Of a DNA stretch of 64,000 nt, positions 17,247 to 29,564 are shown piece by piece. The position numbers were made by a program, and so were the translations under genes. The notes under the pieces were generated by a model, which ran no database searches, was not told the DNA's origin, and saw only the letters and a program-made list of their open reading frames with translations. Numbering within the stretch: position 1 is the stretch's first letter; every line of letters starts with the position of its first letter. The stretch is from Pseudomonas sp. R5-89-07 (GTDB lineage Bacteria; Pseudomonadota; Gammaproteobacteria; Pseudomonadales; Pseudomonadaceae), in the NCBI RefSeq assembly GCF_003851685.1, contig NZ_CP027727.1:5518001-5582000 (forward strand), in the 5' to 3' direction.

Positions 17247-18242
17247 ATGAACCTACCCGTGCCCTCACTACGTCCTGACGATGGCGATGAACTGGCAGCC
17301 CTTTGCAAGGCTGCGGGTGATCCGTTGCGCCTGAATGTATTGCGCGCACTGGCCAATGACTCCTTCGGCGTACTGGAACTGGCGCAGATCTTCGCCATCG
17401 GCCAGTCCGGCATGAGCCATCATTTGAAGGTGCTGGCCCAGGCCGACCTGGTGGCAACCCGCCGCGAAGGCAATGCGATTTTTTACCGTCGCGCCCTGCC
17501 CCACACCGAGTTGCTCGGCGGCAAATTGCACGCCGCCCTGCTCGAAGAAGTGGACAGCCTGGACCTGCCAAGCGAGGTGCAGTCGCGCGTGAGCCAGGTC
17601 CACGGGCAACGCGCCGCCGCCAGCCAGGATTTTTTCGCACGGGTTGCCGAGAAATTTCGTGCCCAGCAAGACCTGATCGCCAGCCTGCCCCAGTACCGCG
17701 AAAGCGTGCTGGCGCTATTGGACAAGCTGAGCTTCAGTCATGAGGCCACGGCCCTGGAAGTCGGCCCTGGCGACGGTGGTTTCCTGCCGGACCTGGCGCG
17801 GCGCTTCGGCCAGGTCACAGCCCTGGACAACAGCCCGGCGATGCTCGAACTGGCGCGCCAGCTGTGCGAGCGCGAAGCCTTGGGCAACGTGCGCCTGCAA
17901 CTGGCCGACGCCCTGAGTGACACCAGCCTGCAGGCCGATTGCGTGGTGCTGAACATGGTCTTGCACCATTTTGCCGCCCCCGCCGACGCGCTCAAGCAAA
18001 TGGCCGGGTTGCTGCACCCCGGCGGTAGCCTGCTGGTGACGGATTTATGCAGCCACAACCAGAATTGGGCCAAGGAGGCCTGCGGTGATCTCTGGTTGGG
18101 TTTTGAACAGGACGATCTGGCCCGTTGGGCCACCGCTGCGGGACTCGTTCCCGGGGAAAGCCTCTATGTAGGTTTACGTAATGGTTTCCAGATCCAGGTC
18201 CGCCATTTTCAGCGACCGGCTGGCGACACTCACCATCGGTAA
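17247..18242 (+). CDS. ArsR-family regulator fused to SAM-dependent methyltransferase domain
   Basis: A 331-residue fusion. Residues about 15-95 form an ArsR winged helix ([17 protein letters not shown], then [34 protein letters not shown]). Residues about 145-320 form a class I methyltransferase with SAM motif [12 protein letters not shown] (about 169-180) and acidic [14 protein letters not shown]. Such fusions, including the SahR type, can sense SAM or S-adenosylhomocysteine rather than methylate; this is inferred here from the adjoining metK (19-base gap, same strand) and the palindromic operator in its own promoter. No ribosome site precedes ATG 17247, in keeping with a near-leaderless start. 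It probably autoregulates and controls metK. Confidence 0.88.
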   Translation: MNLPVPSLRPDDGDELAALCKAAGDPLRLNVLRALANDSFGVLELAQIFAIGQSGMSHHLKVLAQADLVATRREGNAIFYRRALPHTELLGGKLHAALLEEVDSLDLPSEVQSRVSQVHGQRAAASQDFFARVAEKFRAQQDLIASLPQYRESVLALLDKLSFSHEATALEVGPGDGGFLPDLARRFGQVTALDNSPAMLELARQLCEREALGNVRLQLADALSDTSLQADCVVLNMVLHHFAAPADALKQMAGLLHPGGSLLVTDLCSHNQNWAKEACGDLWLGFEQDDLARWATAAGLVPGESLYVGLRNGFQIQVRHFQRPAGDTHHR

Positions 18243-18261
18243 ATATCAGGAAAACATCGAG

Positions 18262-19452
<1,191 letters not shown>

Positions 19453-19469
19453 TCGCTCCTGGTTTGACA

Positions 19470-19502
19470 AGCCTCGTCGGGTTCGCTCGGCGGGGCTTTT
19501 TT
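19470..19502 (+). terminator. Intrinsic terminator after metK
   Basis: AGCCTCGTCGG and CGGCGGGGCT form an imperfect hairpin around a GTTCGCT loop, followed by TTTTTT. Confidence 0.75.
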
Positions 19503-19650
19503 ACGCCTTGAATTCAGGCCAACAAAAGCTGCAACAAAATCGCTGAAACTCATGCCGGAATCGACACAGGCTAGTAAACACAAGGGTCAACGGCTGAAAA
19601 ACACCACGCGATGAAAGCGTTGGGCAGTCAATTCAAGCAAGCAGAAACAC

Positions 19651-19688
19651 CCAGTAAAAAGCCCCGCGGAGTCGAGGCTTTTTACTGG
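19651..19688. terminator. Long perfect hairpin with A/T tracts, probable bidirectional terminator
   Basis: CCAGTAAAAAGCC (19651-19663) and its exact complement (19676-19688) form a 13-bp stem around a 12-base loop. A5 and T5 tracts lie inside the stem in both directions. Located between metK and ligB. Confidence 0.65.
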
Positions 19689-19705
19689 CTGTTCGGATCA
19701 CTTAG

Positions 19706-21400
<1,695 letters not shown>

Positions 21401-21438
21401 ACCGGCCCCACCCTCTGATTACTACTTGGGAGCCTTAT

Positions 21439-21834
21439 ATGAAATTGCTTGCCCCTCTTGCCTTGCTGACTGTCGCAAGTTTCATGGCCACGCCGCTGCT
21501 GGCGGCCGACGAGGCAGCACAGCTGACAGGCTGCGCCGCCAAGCGCCAGGCCATCAGCACCCAGATCGAACAGGCCAAGGCCCATGGCAACAGCGCCCAA
21601 CAGGCCGGCCTGGAAAAAGCCCTGAGCGAAGTCACTGCCAACTGCACTGAGGCATCGCTGAAGAAAGAGCGCGAAAACAAGGTGCTGGACGCCAAGCACG
21701 AAGTCAGCCGCCGCCAGGCCGACCTCGACAAGGCCATGAAAAAAGGCGATGCGGACAAGATCAACAAGCGCAAGGACAAGCTCGCCGAATCGCGCAAAGA
21801 GCTGCAGGATGCGGTGGAAGAACTCGACCAGTAA
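21439..21834 (+). CDS. DUF1090 (YqjC-like) periplasmic protein
   Basis: A 131-residue protein with signal peptide MKLLAPLALLTVASFMATPLLAA. The mature chain is highly charged and predicted coiled-coil: a cysteine-containing start (LTGCAAKRQAISTQIEQAKAHG) and a Lys/Glu-rich tail (EVSRRQADLDKAMKKGDADKINKRKDKLAESRKEL). This is the DUF1090 pattern seen in E. coli YqjC. The function is unknown, but it is periplasmic by its signal. ATG 21439 is preceded by a weak GGGAG site. It lies 38 bases after ligB on the same strand and converges on the cytochrome c' gene, with only 6 bases between stops. Confidence 0.85.
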   Translation: MKLLAPLALLTVASFMATPLLAADEAAQLTGCAAKRQAISTQIEQAKAHGNSAQQAGLEKALSEVTANCTEASLKKERENKVLDAKHEVSRRQADLDKAMKKGDADKINKRKDKLAESRKELQDAVEELDQ

Positions 21835-21840
21835 AACCGG

Positions 21841-22290
21841 TCAGTGGTCCCGAAACTGCTTATGGCAAGCGCTGCAAGCGTCTTCGACTTTCTGCACTGC
21901 GGGTTGAAGGCTGCTGGCCTTATAGGGTTGGACCTGGCTGGCGATCACCAATTCACCGGTGGCCGCCTCCAGGTCGCGGGCCATTTGCAGAAATTGCGCC
22001 TGCTTTTGCCACACCTCATCCCGGGCACTGGTGTGGTCGTCTTCCCGCACGCTCGGGAAGTGCTGCCAAGGCTGATGGGACAACGCGTCCAGCTTGACCG
22101 CGCCGTCGGCGAACCGGGCGCCGTCGAAAGGGATGCGCCCGCGCAGCATGCCGCCCAGGCCTTCGCTGGTCTGGAGCATTTGCTTGAAGATCGCCTTGCG
22201 CTGGCCCAGGGGGGAGTTGGGGTCCACACCGCCGCAGGCGGACAAGGCCAGGCAGGCCAGCGCTACAACCGTCATATGTTTAAAAGTCAT
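21841..22290 (-). CDS. Class II cytochrome c (cytochrome c'-type) lipoprotein
   Basis: A 149-residue protein. The signal segment MTFKHMTVVALACLALSAC ends in a lipobox-like LSAC, suggesting lipid anchoring. The C-terminus carries the single haem-binding motif CSACH (VEDACSACHKQFRDH), where class II cytochromes c bind haem. The rest is predicted four-helix (IFKQMLQTSEGLGGMLRGRIPFD, DEVWQKQAQFLQMARDLEAA). It may carry electrons or bind small gases in the periplasm; the redox partner is unknown. No SD is strong; an internal ATG at codon 6 is an alternative start. Confidence 0.84.
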   Translation of the reverse strand: MTFKHMTVVALACLALSACGGVDPNSPLGQRKAIFKQMLQTSEGLGGMLRGRIPFDGARFADGAVKLDALSHQPWQHFPSVREDDHTSARDEVWQKQAQFLQMARDLEAATGELVIASQVQPYKASSLQPAVQKVEDACSACHKQFRDH

Positions 22291-22418
22291 GGTGGCTCAG
22301 GGTCACGGAAAACGGTGGTCAGTATCCCCGCCTCGTCCGCAAAGACCAATAGCCCTATTAATAATAAGGGTTGCCCGAGCGCGTTTAGGCACGGGCAATC
22401 GCTTCAGGAATTACGTGC

Positions 22419-23612
22419 ATGAATGTCAATGGGAAACCCTGGAGCCGCCTGGCGTGGGCTCTGCCGATGATCGCGCTGCTGGCCGGTTGCGACCTGGGCA
22501 AAGACGCTGGCAAAGAGACTGCCAAAGAAGAACCCGCCAAACCCCATGCCGTCGCCACCTACGTGAGCGCTCCATGGGAAGCGTTGCCGGCCGTTTCCGA
22601 CAGCGACTTGCTGGCGGGTTTCGAATCCTGGCGCAGTGCCTGTCAGCGCCTCAAGGCCGACCCGATCTGGGGCGCGACCTGCGCTGCCGCAGCCAGCGTA
22701 CCGGGCGATGCCGTGGCGGTGCGCGGGTTTCTTAAGGAGCGCCTGGATGTGTTCGGCCTGCGTTCAGCCGACAACACTCCGAATGGCCTGATTACCGGCT
22801 ACTACGAGCCGGTCTACCCTGGCAGCCTGACCAAGACCGCCACCGCCCATGTGCCGGTGTACGGCGTGCCGGATGATCTGATTATCGTCAACCTGGAAGC
22901 CATCTATCCGGAACTCAAGGGCAAGCGCCTGCGCGGCCGCCTGGAGGGCCGTGTGCTCAAGCCGTATGACGATGCCAGCACCATCAACGGCCAGGGCTCG
23001 ACCGCCAAACCGATCGCCTGGCTGACCGACCCGATGGACCTGCAGTTCCTGCAGATCCAGGGCTCCGGGCGCATTCAACTGGCCGGTGGGCGGCAACTGC
23101 GCGTGGGTTATGGCGACCAGAACGGCTATCCCTACCGCCCTATCGGCCGCTGGCTGGTGGAGCAAGGCGAGTTGAAAAAAGAAGAGGTGAGCATGGGCGC
23201 CATCAGCGCCTGGGCCAAGGCCCATCCGCAGCGCATTCCGGAACTGTTGGCGAGCAACCCCAGCTATGTGTTCTTCAGCGCTCGCCCCGACAGTAATGAA
23301 GGGCCGCGCGGCTCGCTGAACGTGCCATTGACCGCGGGCTACAGTGTGGCCGTGGACCGCAAGGTGATTCCGCTGGGGAGTTTGTTGTGGCTGTCGACCA
23401 CCAAGCCTGACGGTTCAGCAATTACCAGACCCGTCGCAGCCCAGGACACCGGGGGCGCAATCACCGGCGAAGTGCGGGCAGACTTGTTCTGGGGCACGGG
23501 CACTGCAGCAGGCGAGTTGGCCGGGAACATGAAGCAACAGGGGCAGATCTGGATGCTCTGGCCCAAGGGTGCGGCGTTGCCGCAAGTGCCGGATGCACCC
23601 AGCGGAACCTGA
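22419..23612 (+). CDS. mltA: Membrane-bound lytic murein transglycosylase A
   Basis: A 397-residue lipoprotein with lipobox LLAGC (about residue 24). The MltA beta-barrel includes GLITGYYEPVYPGS (about 125-138) and FLQIQGSGRIQL. The C-terminal 3D domain has AAQDTGGAITGEVRADLFWGTG with the catalytic aspartate near residue 342 and the terminal aspartate in ADLFWG. It cleaves peptidoglycan glycan strands with formation of 1,6-anhydromuramic acid, from the outer membrane inner face. ATG 22419 is supported by the signal sequence. A single REP palindrome follows the stop. Confidence 0.95.
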   Translation: MNVNGKPWSRLAWALPMIALLAGCDLGKDAGKETAKEEPAKPHAVATYVSAPWEALPAVSDSDLLAGFESWRSACQRLKADPIWGATCAAAASVPGDAVAVRGFLKERLDVFGLRSADNTPNGLITGYYEPVYPGSLTKTATAHVPVYGVPDDLIIVNLEAIYPELKGKRLRGRLEGRVLKPYDDASTINGQGSTAKPIAWLTDPMDLQFLQIQGSGRIQLAGGRQLRVGYGDQNGYPYRPIGRWLVEQGELKKEEVSMGAISAWAKAHPQRIPELLASNPSYVFFSARPDSNEGPRGSLNVPLTAGYSVAVDRKVIPLGSLLWLSTTKPDGSAITRPVAAQDTGGAITGEVRADLFWGTGTAAGELAGNMKQQGQIWMLWPKGAALPQVPDAPSGT

Positions 23613-23632
23613 CAGACACTGAAGACCAAATA

Positions 23633-23656
23633 TGGGAGGGGGCAAGCCCCCTCCCA
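23633..23656. repeat. Single REP palindrome, reversed loop
   Basis: TGGGAGGGGGC and its complement surround an AA loop in place of TT. It lies between the convergent mltA and MAPEG genes. Confidence 0.85.
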
Positions 23657-23676
23657 CAAGGGTTCTGCTTCAAGCT

Positions 23677-24063
23677 TCAGATCGAGACGAAGAAGAAGCT
23701 CGCAATCAGCGCCATTCCCACGGCCCAAACCAGCGAACGCAGCAGCGCCCAGTCCGCCAGGTAGCAAATGATGTAGAGCAGGCGGCTGGTGATGAACAGC
23801 ACTGCCAGCACGTTGATCGTCACCAGCTCGGCCGTACCGGCGAGGTGAGCGATGATTACCGCCGCCGCGAAGGCCGGGGTGACTTCAAAGCCGTTGAGTT
23901 GCGCATTATGGGCACGCTTGGAGACGCCTTCGACCGTTTCCAGGAATGCGCGCGGATCGTGGTTATGCCTTGGCCCGAACTTGCCTTCGCTGAACTTGGC
24001 CACACCGGTACACAGGTACGGCAGAAAGATTGCGATCAACACACACCAGAAAGCTACGGTCAT
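23677..24063 (-). CDS. MAPEG-family membrane protein
   Basis: A 128-residue integral membrane protein with about four transmembrane helices (MTVAFWCVLIAIFLPYLCTGVAKF at the N-terminus; AAAVIIAHLAG; INVLAVLFITSRLLYIICYL; LLRSLVWAVGMALIASFFFVSI). The NGFEVTPAFAAAV and RLLYIICYLAD segments match the MAPEG superfamily (glutathione S-transferase-like and eicosanoid-type membrane enzymes). Bacterial members of this short type have no assigned substrate. It is monocistronic or follows weakly from the FNT gene, with a 180-bp gap that contains an inverted repeat (24202-24223, 10-bp stem, GA loop). Confidence 0.82.
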   Translation of the reverse strand: MTVAFWCVLIAIFLPYLCTGVAKFSEGKFGPRHNHDPRAFLETVEGVSKRAHNAQLNGFEVTPAFAAAVIIAHLAGTAELVTINVLAVLFITSRLLYIICYLADWALLRSLVWAVGMALIASFFFVSI

Positions 24064-24201
24064 CAGTCATTTCCCTTTTTAGTTTTATCAAGGCAGTCAG
24101 AGCGCAATCACCTATGAGCCGTGTTCGGCCGAAAGGTTCTTTCATGCGATTGCACCTGTTTATACCAAACAGCGTCTCGACGCACGCTGTGCACCCGCAC
24201 T

Positions 24202-24223
24202 TTCCAGGCCCGAGGGCCTGGAA
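24202..24223. repeat. Perfect 10-bp inverted repeat downstream of FNT gene
   Basis: TTCCAGGCCC, GA, GGGCCTGGAA. It lies 20 bases beyond the FNT stop. It lacks a T tract on the minus strand, so it may be a processing stem or a weak terminator. Confidence 0.5.
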
Positions 24224-24242
24224 CGCAGCCTGTTGCCGAGCC

Positions 24243-25130
24243 TCACTGATTCTTTTCCACCTGCTGCGGATGCCTCGGATCCGCAGCCTTCTTGCCCGGC
24301 AAGCTGCCCTCACTGCGAATCTGCGCATGGCTGATCAACGCAAAGATGAAACTGCCACCGATGATATTGCCGGCCAGGGTCGGGCCGGCAAATACCAGCC
24401 AGAAGTCATGCCAGGACAGTTCGCCGGCAAACACCAGGTATGACACTTCCGCCGAACCCACCACGATGTGAGTGAAATCGCCCAGGGCCATGAGGTAGGT
24501 GATCAGGATAATGATCCACATCTTGGCGCTTTCCATCGACGGGATCATCCACACCATGGTGGCGATCATCCAGCCGGAGACGATGCCTTTGGCGAACATC
24601 TGACCGGCGTCGTTTTCCATGATCTTGCGCCCGATGTCGAGGAAGGCCATGTCGGTCTTGGTGTCGAAGATCGGCAGGTGCAGCATCACGTAGGCCACCA
24701 GCAAGGTGCCACAGAGGTTGCCCACGAGCACCACCGTCCAGAGCCGCAACAGGCGTCCGGCATTGGACAGGGTCGGTTTGCTCATCACCGGCAACACGGC
24801 GGTGAGGGTGTTTTCAGTAAACAGTTGCTGGCGCGCCAGGATCACCGCCAGGAAACCCGCGCAATAACCAAAGCTGGCAATGACCTTGAACGCTTCGCCG
24901 TCCGGCAAGCGCGAGTTGAGCAGCCCCATGGCCATCAGAGACAAGCCCATGGTCAACCCGGCGGCCAGGGCCGACCACCACAGCGCCGCGACGCTGCGCT
25001 CCAGCTCCTGATCGCCCTGGGTACGGATGATTTCATGCAGCACCGCCGCGCGGGGCGGTTGGTTCTTGTCTACGTCCTTTTGCTCTTCGTGCGACAGGTT
25101 GGGGGTTTTGCCTGTTTCGTCGGTGGCCAT
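24243..25130 (-). CDS. Formate/nitrite transporter (FNT) family channel, YfdC-like
   Basis: A 295-residue inner-membrane protein with six predicted helices. Hydrophobic blocks begin at SVAALWWSALAAGLTMGLSLMAMG (about 45-70) and run to LVFAGPTLAGNIIGGSFIFALI near the C-terminus. LARQQLFTENTLTAVLPV is the FNT signature region and HIVVGSAEVSYLVF the second half-repeat. The charged N-terminal (HEEQKDVDKNQPPRAA) and C-terminal tails match the YfdC-type branch. FNT channels pass small anions such as formate, nitrite or hydrosulfide; the ligand here is unknown. No operon partner is evident, and the next gene upstream is the ExoU-like phospholipase. Confidence 0.88.
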   Translation of the reverse strand: MATDETGKTPNLSHEEQKDVDKNQPPRAAVLHEIIRTQGDQELERSVAALWWSALAAGLTMGLSLMAMGLLNSRLPDGEAFKVIASFGYCAGFLAVILARQQLFTENTLTAVLPVMSKPTLSNAGRLLRLWTVVLVGNLCGTLLVAYVMLHLPIFDTKTDMAFLDIGRKIMENDAGQMFAKGIVSGWMIATMVWMIPSMESAKMWIIILITYLMALGDFTHIVVGSAEVSYLVFAGELSWHDFWLVFAGPTLAGNIIGGSFIFALISHAQIRSEGSLPGKKAADPRHPQQVEKNQ

Positions 25131-25201
25131 GATTATCCGGAGTCCAAGGGGGGCGTGTAGCTACGACACGCCGCCACAGTGGCTGTTCAGTGGCCAGGCA
25201 A

Positions 25202-27136
25202 CTAAACCTGCATCTTCCAGGCCTTGGCCATCTCCACCGTGGTTGAGCTGGCCGCCTCGTCCCAGGGTTTGTTACGCGCCTTATAGTTGTCGCGCAGGGC
25301 ATCGAGCACCTGGTTGAACTGGGTGGGCGTGGTCGCCCAGGCCAGATCCTGAGCGGCACGGTGTAACAGTTCGACGTTAGACGTGGGCTGGCCAGGCCGA
25401 AACAACGAGGGGTAGATCACCTCCCGTGTGAAGTTTTCCGCTCTCACTGCAATATCACGCACGTTCATTTCGGCGACAGCGCCGCCGATGACTCTGGACA
25501 TCGGCGATGCACCGCCCGCGATCTGCCTGGCCGCCACTTGCAGCAACTGCTGAAAATTGCGCTGGGTTGCTTCATTGAGGCGCCTGCCCAACCAGTCGAT
25601 TTGCTCAGGGCGTTGCGCAAGGGCGTCCAGGTTGCGCAACGCGGATGAAATTTTCGGCGTGAACGCCAGCGAGTCCTGTGCCTGATTCGCCTCGCTGATC
25701 GCCTCATCCAAGGCTTGCAACGCCTGCTGCGCGCTGTTTCTGAACGCCAGCACATACGCGGCGGCGGGGTCGGTTTGCAGCGCCGGCTTCAGGCTGGCGA
25801 GCAGTTGGTCATCCATGGCCAGCACGGCGTCATGCAGTGACTGAAACGAATGGTGCTCAAGTGCCGTGGAGCGACGCTCCAAGTGCGCTTGCACTGCTTG
25901 ACGCGCCTTGGCCTGCAAGTGTTGCTTGTGATCATCCTGCATCGTGAAGTTGACGGTCCCGCTGAGCAACCCACGAAAATCGCCTTTTTCGGTCTTCAGC
26001 GGCAGTGTCACGATTTGATCGGCAAAGGCTTCGAGCTTTTTATCCTGAAGAGCTTCAGCGGCGGAATGTGCAACGCCGGTGATGCGGTCAGCCACGCTGC
26101 TGAGAAAGCTGCCACTTCGCACCGGTGTATCCGTGGTGTAGGACTCAAGCTTGACGATCAATGCTTCAGGCTTGTTCAAGGGGCTCTCAGCAAATGACCT
26201 CTGCACCACACCGGGCGCCGGGGTATTGAGCAACAAGCCACCATCCTTGAACGCGGTGGTTTCAGCCGACACTTGAAAGCCATGACCTTGCTCCACCGGG
26301 CTTTTGAATACCACCGGCAACGAACCTGAAATTTGCGCCGCCCGCGCAATGTCCATTTGCGGGGTCAAGCTGGCATTGAACATCACCAACTGCGGGCGGT
26401 GAGCAAACATACCGGTTCCGGTGATGCTCAGTTGCTTGATCGCGGGGATATACCGGTGCAACACCTCAAGATCGCCGAACGTCGGGGCACCGCCGGCATT
26501 CAGCTTGTCGGCAATCTTCATGACCTCGGCGGGCCGAGGTTCTCGAGGGCTTTGCGCGATATGCGCAAGAATTGACCGGCGCGACTCGTTGCGGATCAGT
26601 TCCTCAAGAGGAAAAGCTTCAGTTTGCAGGCGCGGCAGCAAGGTCATTAACAGCTGAGAAACATGGCCGAGGGAGCCGGGTAAATGACCGATGAGCTTGC
26701 CAACGGTCGTACTAGCGTCTTGCATCCAAGCAGTCAAGGCATCCCTGCTATTGAGTAGGCTAGGCAGATCGATGCCGTCCGACAACTTGTCGAACGCTGC
26801 GGCCCCCATGCCGCTGGCAATCAATGCCGCCGAAATCGCCCCCGCGGATGACCCACACGCCAACTGGATGTCTTGCAGCTTTCCGGCGTCCTCAAGGGCC
26901 TGCACCACCCCCGCAAAAGCGATGCCTTTGGCCCCTCCGCCGCTGAGCACCAGGCTCGTGGCGGGCGGCGCCGATAGGATCACCTCCACCCGCCCCAGCT
27001 CATCGCGTAAAAGCGTCACATTGCGCTCACCCACCCCCTCTACCAAGGGCGTCTTCGCGCTGGTCGCGGACGAAGACTCAACTTCTTTAAATTTCAACGG
27101 GTGCTGAATCTGGGCGATCGAGTTAAACACTTTCAT
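25202..27136 (-). CDS. ExoU-like patatin phospholipase A2 (type III effector homologue)
   Basis: A 644-residue protein that follows P. aeruginosa ExoU over nearly its full length. The patatin domain has the oxyanion motif GGGAKG (66-71), nucleophile elbow GSSAG with S97, and the dyad aspartate D298 in KDGG. The C-terminal membrane-localising region (YPSLFRPGQPTSNVELLHRA and SSTTVEMAKAW) is also conserved. ExoU is injected into host cells, where ubiquitin and phosphoinositide activate it. There is no signal peptide, as expected for such effectors. No SpcU-type chaperone or secretion gene lies nearby, so delivery depends on unlinked systems, or its role differs. ATG 27136 follows a GGAGAG site and is preferred to ATG 27151. 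Confidence 0.92.
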   Translation of the reverse strand: MKVFNSIAQIQHPLKFKEVESSSATSAKTPLVEGVGERNVTLLRDELGRVEVILSAPPATSLVLSGGGAKGIAFAGVVQALEDAGKLQDIQLACGSSAGAISAALIASGMGAAAFDKLSDGIDLPSLLNSRDALTAWMQDASTTVGKLIGHLPGSLGHVSQLLMTLLPRLQTEAFPLEELIRNESRRSILAHIAQSPREPRPAEVMKIADKLNAGGAPTFGDLEVLHRYIPAIKQLSITGTGMFAHRPQLVMFNASLTPQMDIARAAQISGSLPVVFKSPVEQGHGFQVSAETTAFKDGGLLLNTPAPGVVQRSFAESPLNKPEALIVKLESYTTDTPVRSGSFLSSVADRITGVAHSAAEALQDKKLEAFADQIVTLPLKTEKGDFRGLLSGTVNFTMQDDHKQHLQAKARQAVQAHLERRSTALEHHSFQSLHDAVLAMDDQLLASLKPALQTDPAAAYVLAFRNSAQQALQALDEAISEANQAQDSLAFTPKISSALRNLDALAQRPEQIDWLGRRLNEATQRNFQQLLQVAARQIAGGASPMSRVIGGAVAEMNVRDIAVRAENFTREVIYPSLFRPGQPTSNVELLHRAAQDLAWATTPTQFNQVLDALRDNYKARNKPWDEAASSTTVEMAKAWKMQV

Positions 27137-27200
27137 ACACTGGCTCTCCATAGGGTGTGAGCCTGAGTGATGAAAGCGCCTTGCGACGATCCATGCGGAA

Positions 27201-27220
27201 TGATTTGGTAAACCAAATCA
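27201..27220. promoter_or_regulatory. Perfect 20-bp palindrome upstream of the ExoU-like gene
   Basis: TGATTTGGT, AA, ACCAAATCA lies 65 bases before the ExoU-like start and 14 bases past the thioesterase stop. No T tract follows, so an operator is more likely than a terminator. The binding factor is unknown. Confidence 0.4.
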
Positions 27221-27233
27221 CACCACGACGTTG

Positions 27234-27638
27234 TTACTCGGAAAGACTGTCGTCCTGGAACTGATCCTTCACGTACTTGATTTCGGTACGACCATGAGGC
27301 GCCGGCAGGCCATCTTCGCCGAGGTTGACGAAGACCATTTTCTCTACGGTCAGGATGCTTTTGCGGGTGATCTTATTGCGCACTTCGCAGGTCAGGGTGA
27401 TGGAGGTGCGGCCGAACTCGGTGGCGGTGATGCCCAGCTCGATGATGTCGCCCTGACGCGAGGCGCTGACAAAGTTGATTTCGGAGATGTACTTGGTCAC
27501 CACGCGCTGGTTGCCCAACTGGACGATCGCATAGATCGCCGCCTCTTCATCGATCCAGCGCAGCAGGCTGCCACCGAACAGGGTGCCGTTGGGGTTGAGG
27601 TCTTCGGGTTTTACCCATTTGCGGGTGTGGAAGTTCAT
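27234..27638 (-). CDS. Acyl-CoA thioesterase (hotdog fold, YciA/BFIT-like)
   Basis: A 134-residue single hotdog domain. RKWVKPEDLNPNGTLFGGSLLRWIDEEAAI holds the conserved NPNGTLFGG segment and the catalytic-type aspartate, followed by SEINFVSASRQGDIIELGITATEFGRTSITL. The family hydrolyses acyl-CoA to free acid and CoA in the cytosol. ATG 27638 with its GGAG site is the start; a longer frame reaching 27773 adds 45 residues with no family match. It is divergent from the ahcY riboswitch region. The acyl chain preference cannot be read from sequence. Confidence 0.87.
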   Translation of the reverse strand: MNFHTRKWVKPEDLNPNGTLFGGSLLRWIDEEAAIYAIVQLGNQRVVTKYISEINFVSASRQGDIIELGITATEFGRTSITLTCEVRNKITRKSILTVEKMVFVNLGEDGLPAPHGRTEIKYVKDQFQDDSLSE

Positions 27639-27757
27639 GATCACTCCAAAGCATGTTGCCCAATGATGGGCAATATCATGGCAGAGCATGGGCCCAAGCT
27701 CTATGAGCCATTGACTATCGCACCCATGAGCGATCTTCATGCCGCCGACAGAAAGGC

Positions 27758-27786
27758 TTGGGAAGTGCCGCATACACGGCTATAAT
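27758..27786 (+). promoter_or_regulatory. Sigma-70 promoter for the ahcY riboswitch transcript
   Basis: TTGGGA (27758-27763) and a perfect TATAAT (27781-27786) are 17 bp apart. Transcription should begin near 27793, about 45 bases before the riboswitch. Confidence 0.7.
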
Positions 27787-27819
27787 CGCCTCCGCTTCAA
27801 AACGGTCATCTTCAGTTGA

Positions 27820-29373
<1,554 letters not shown>

Positions 29374-29383
29374 TATGCCTGCT

Positions 29384-29412
29384 GCCCGCTCCCCCTGCGG
29401 GGAGCGGGCTTT
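29384..29412 (+). terminator. Intrinsic terminator after ahcY
   Basis: GCCCGCTCCCC, CTGC, GGGGAGCGGGC, then TTT. An 11-bp perfect GC-rich stem with a short T run. Confidence 0.85.
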
Positions 29413-29519
29413 AATGTGGGAGGGGGCTTGCCCCCGATGCGGTGGGTCAGTCGATATTTTACTAACTGACACTCCGCCATCGGGGGCAAGTCGAATCGTC
29501 GCACCGCCCCTCCCACATT
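29413..29519. repeat. REP pair with an interrupted right arm
   Basis: The left arm is normal (AATGTGGGAGGGGGCTTGCCCCCGAT). The right arm reads ATCGGGGGCAAG, then TCGAATCGTCGCACCG, then CCCCTCCCACATT. A short insert therefore breaks the palindrome. Confidence 0.85.
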
Positions 29520-29564
29520 GACGGTGTACACATTCCGGAATTCCGAGTTTCCAAGGGTATTACC

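Noticed and set aside
24243..27136. Possible pathogenicity island around the ExoU-like gene
   Set aside because: No integrase, tRNA, direct repeats or secretion genes are visible, and flanking genes are ordinary. Only the phospholipase itself is unusual.
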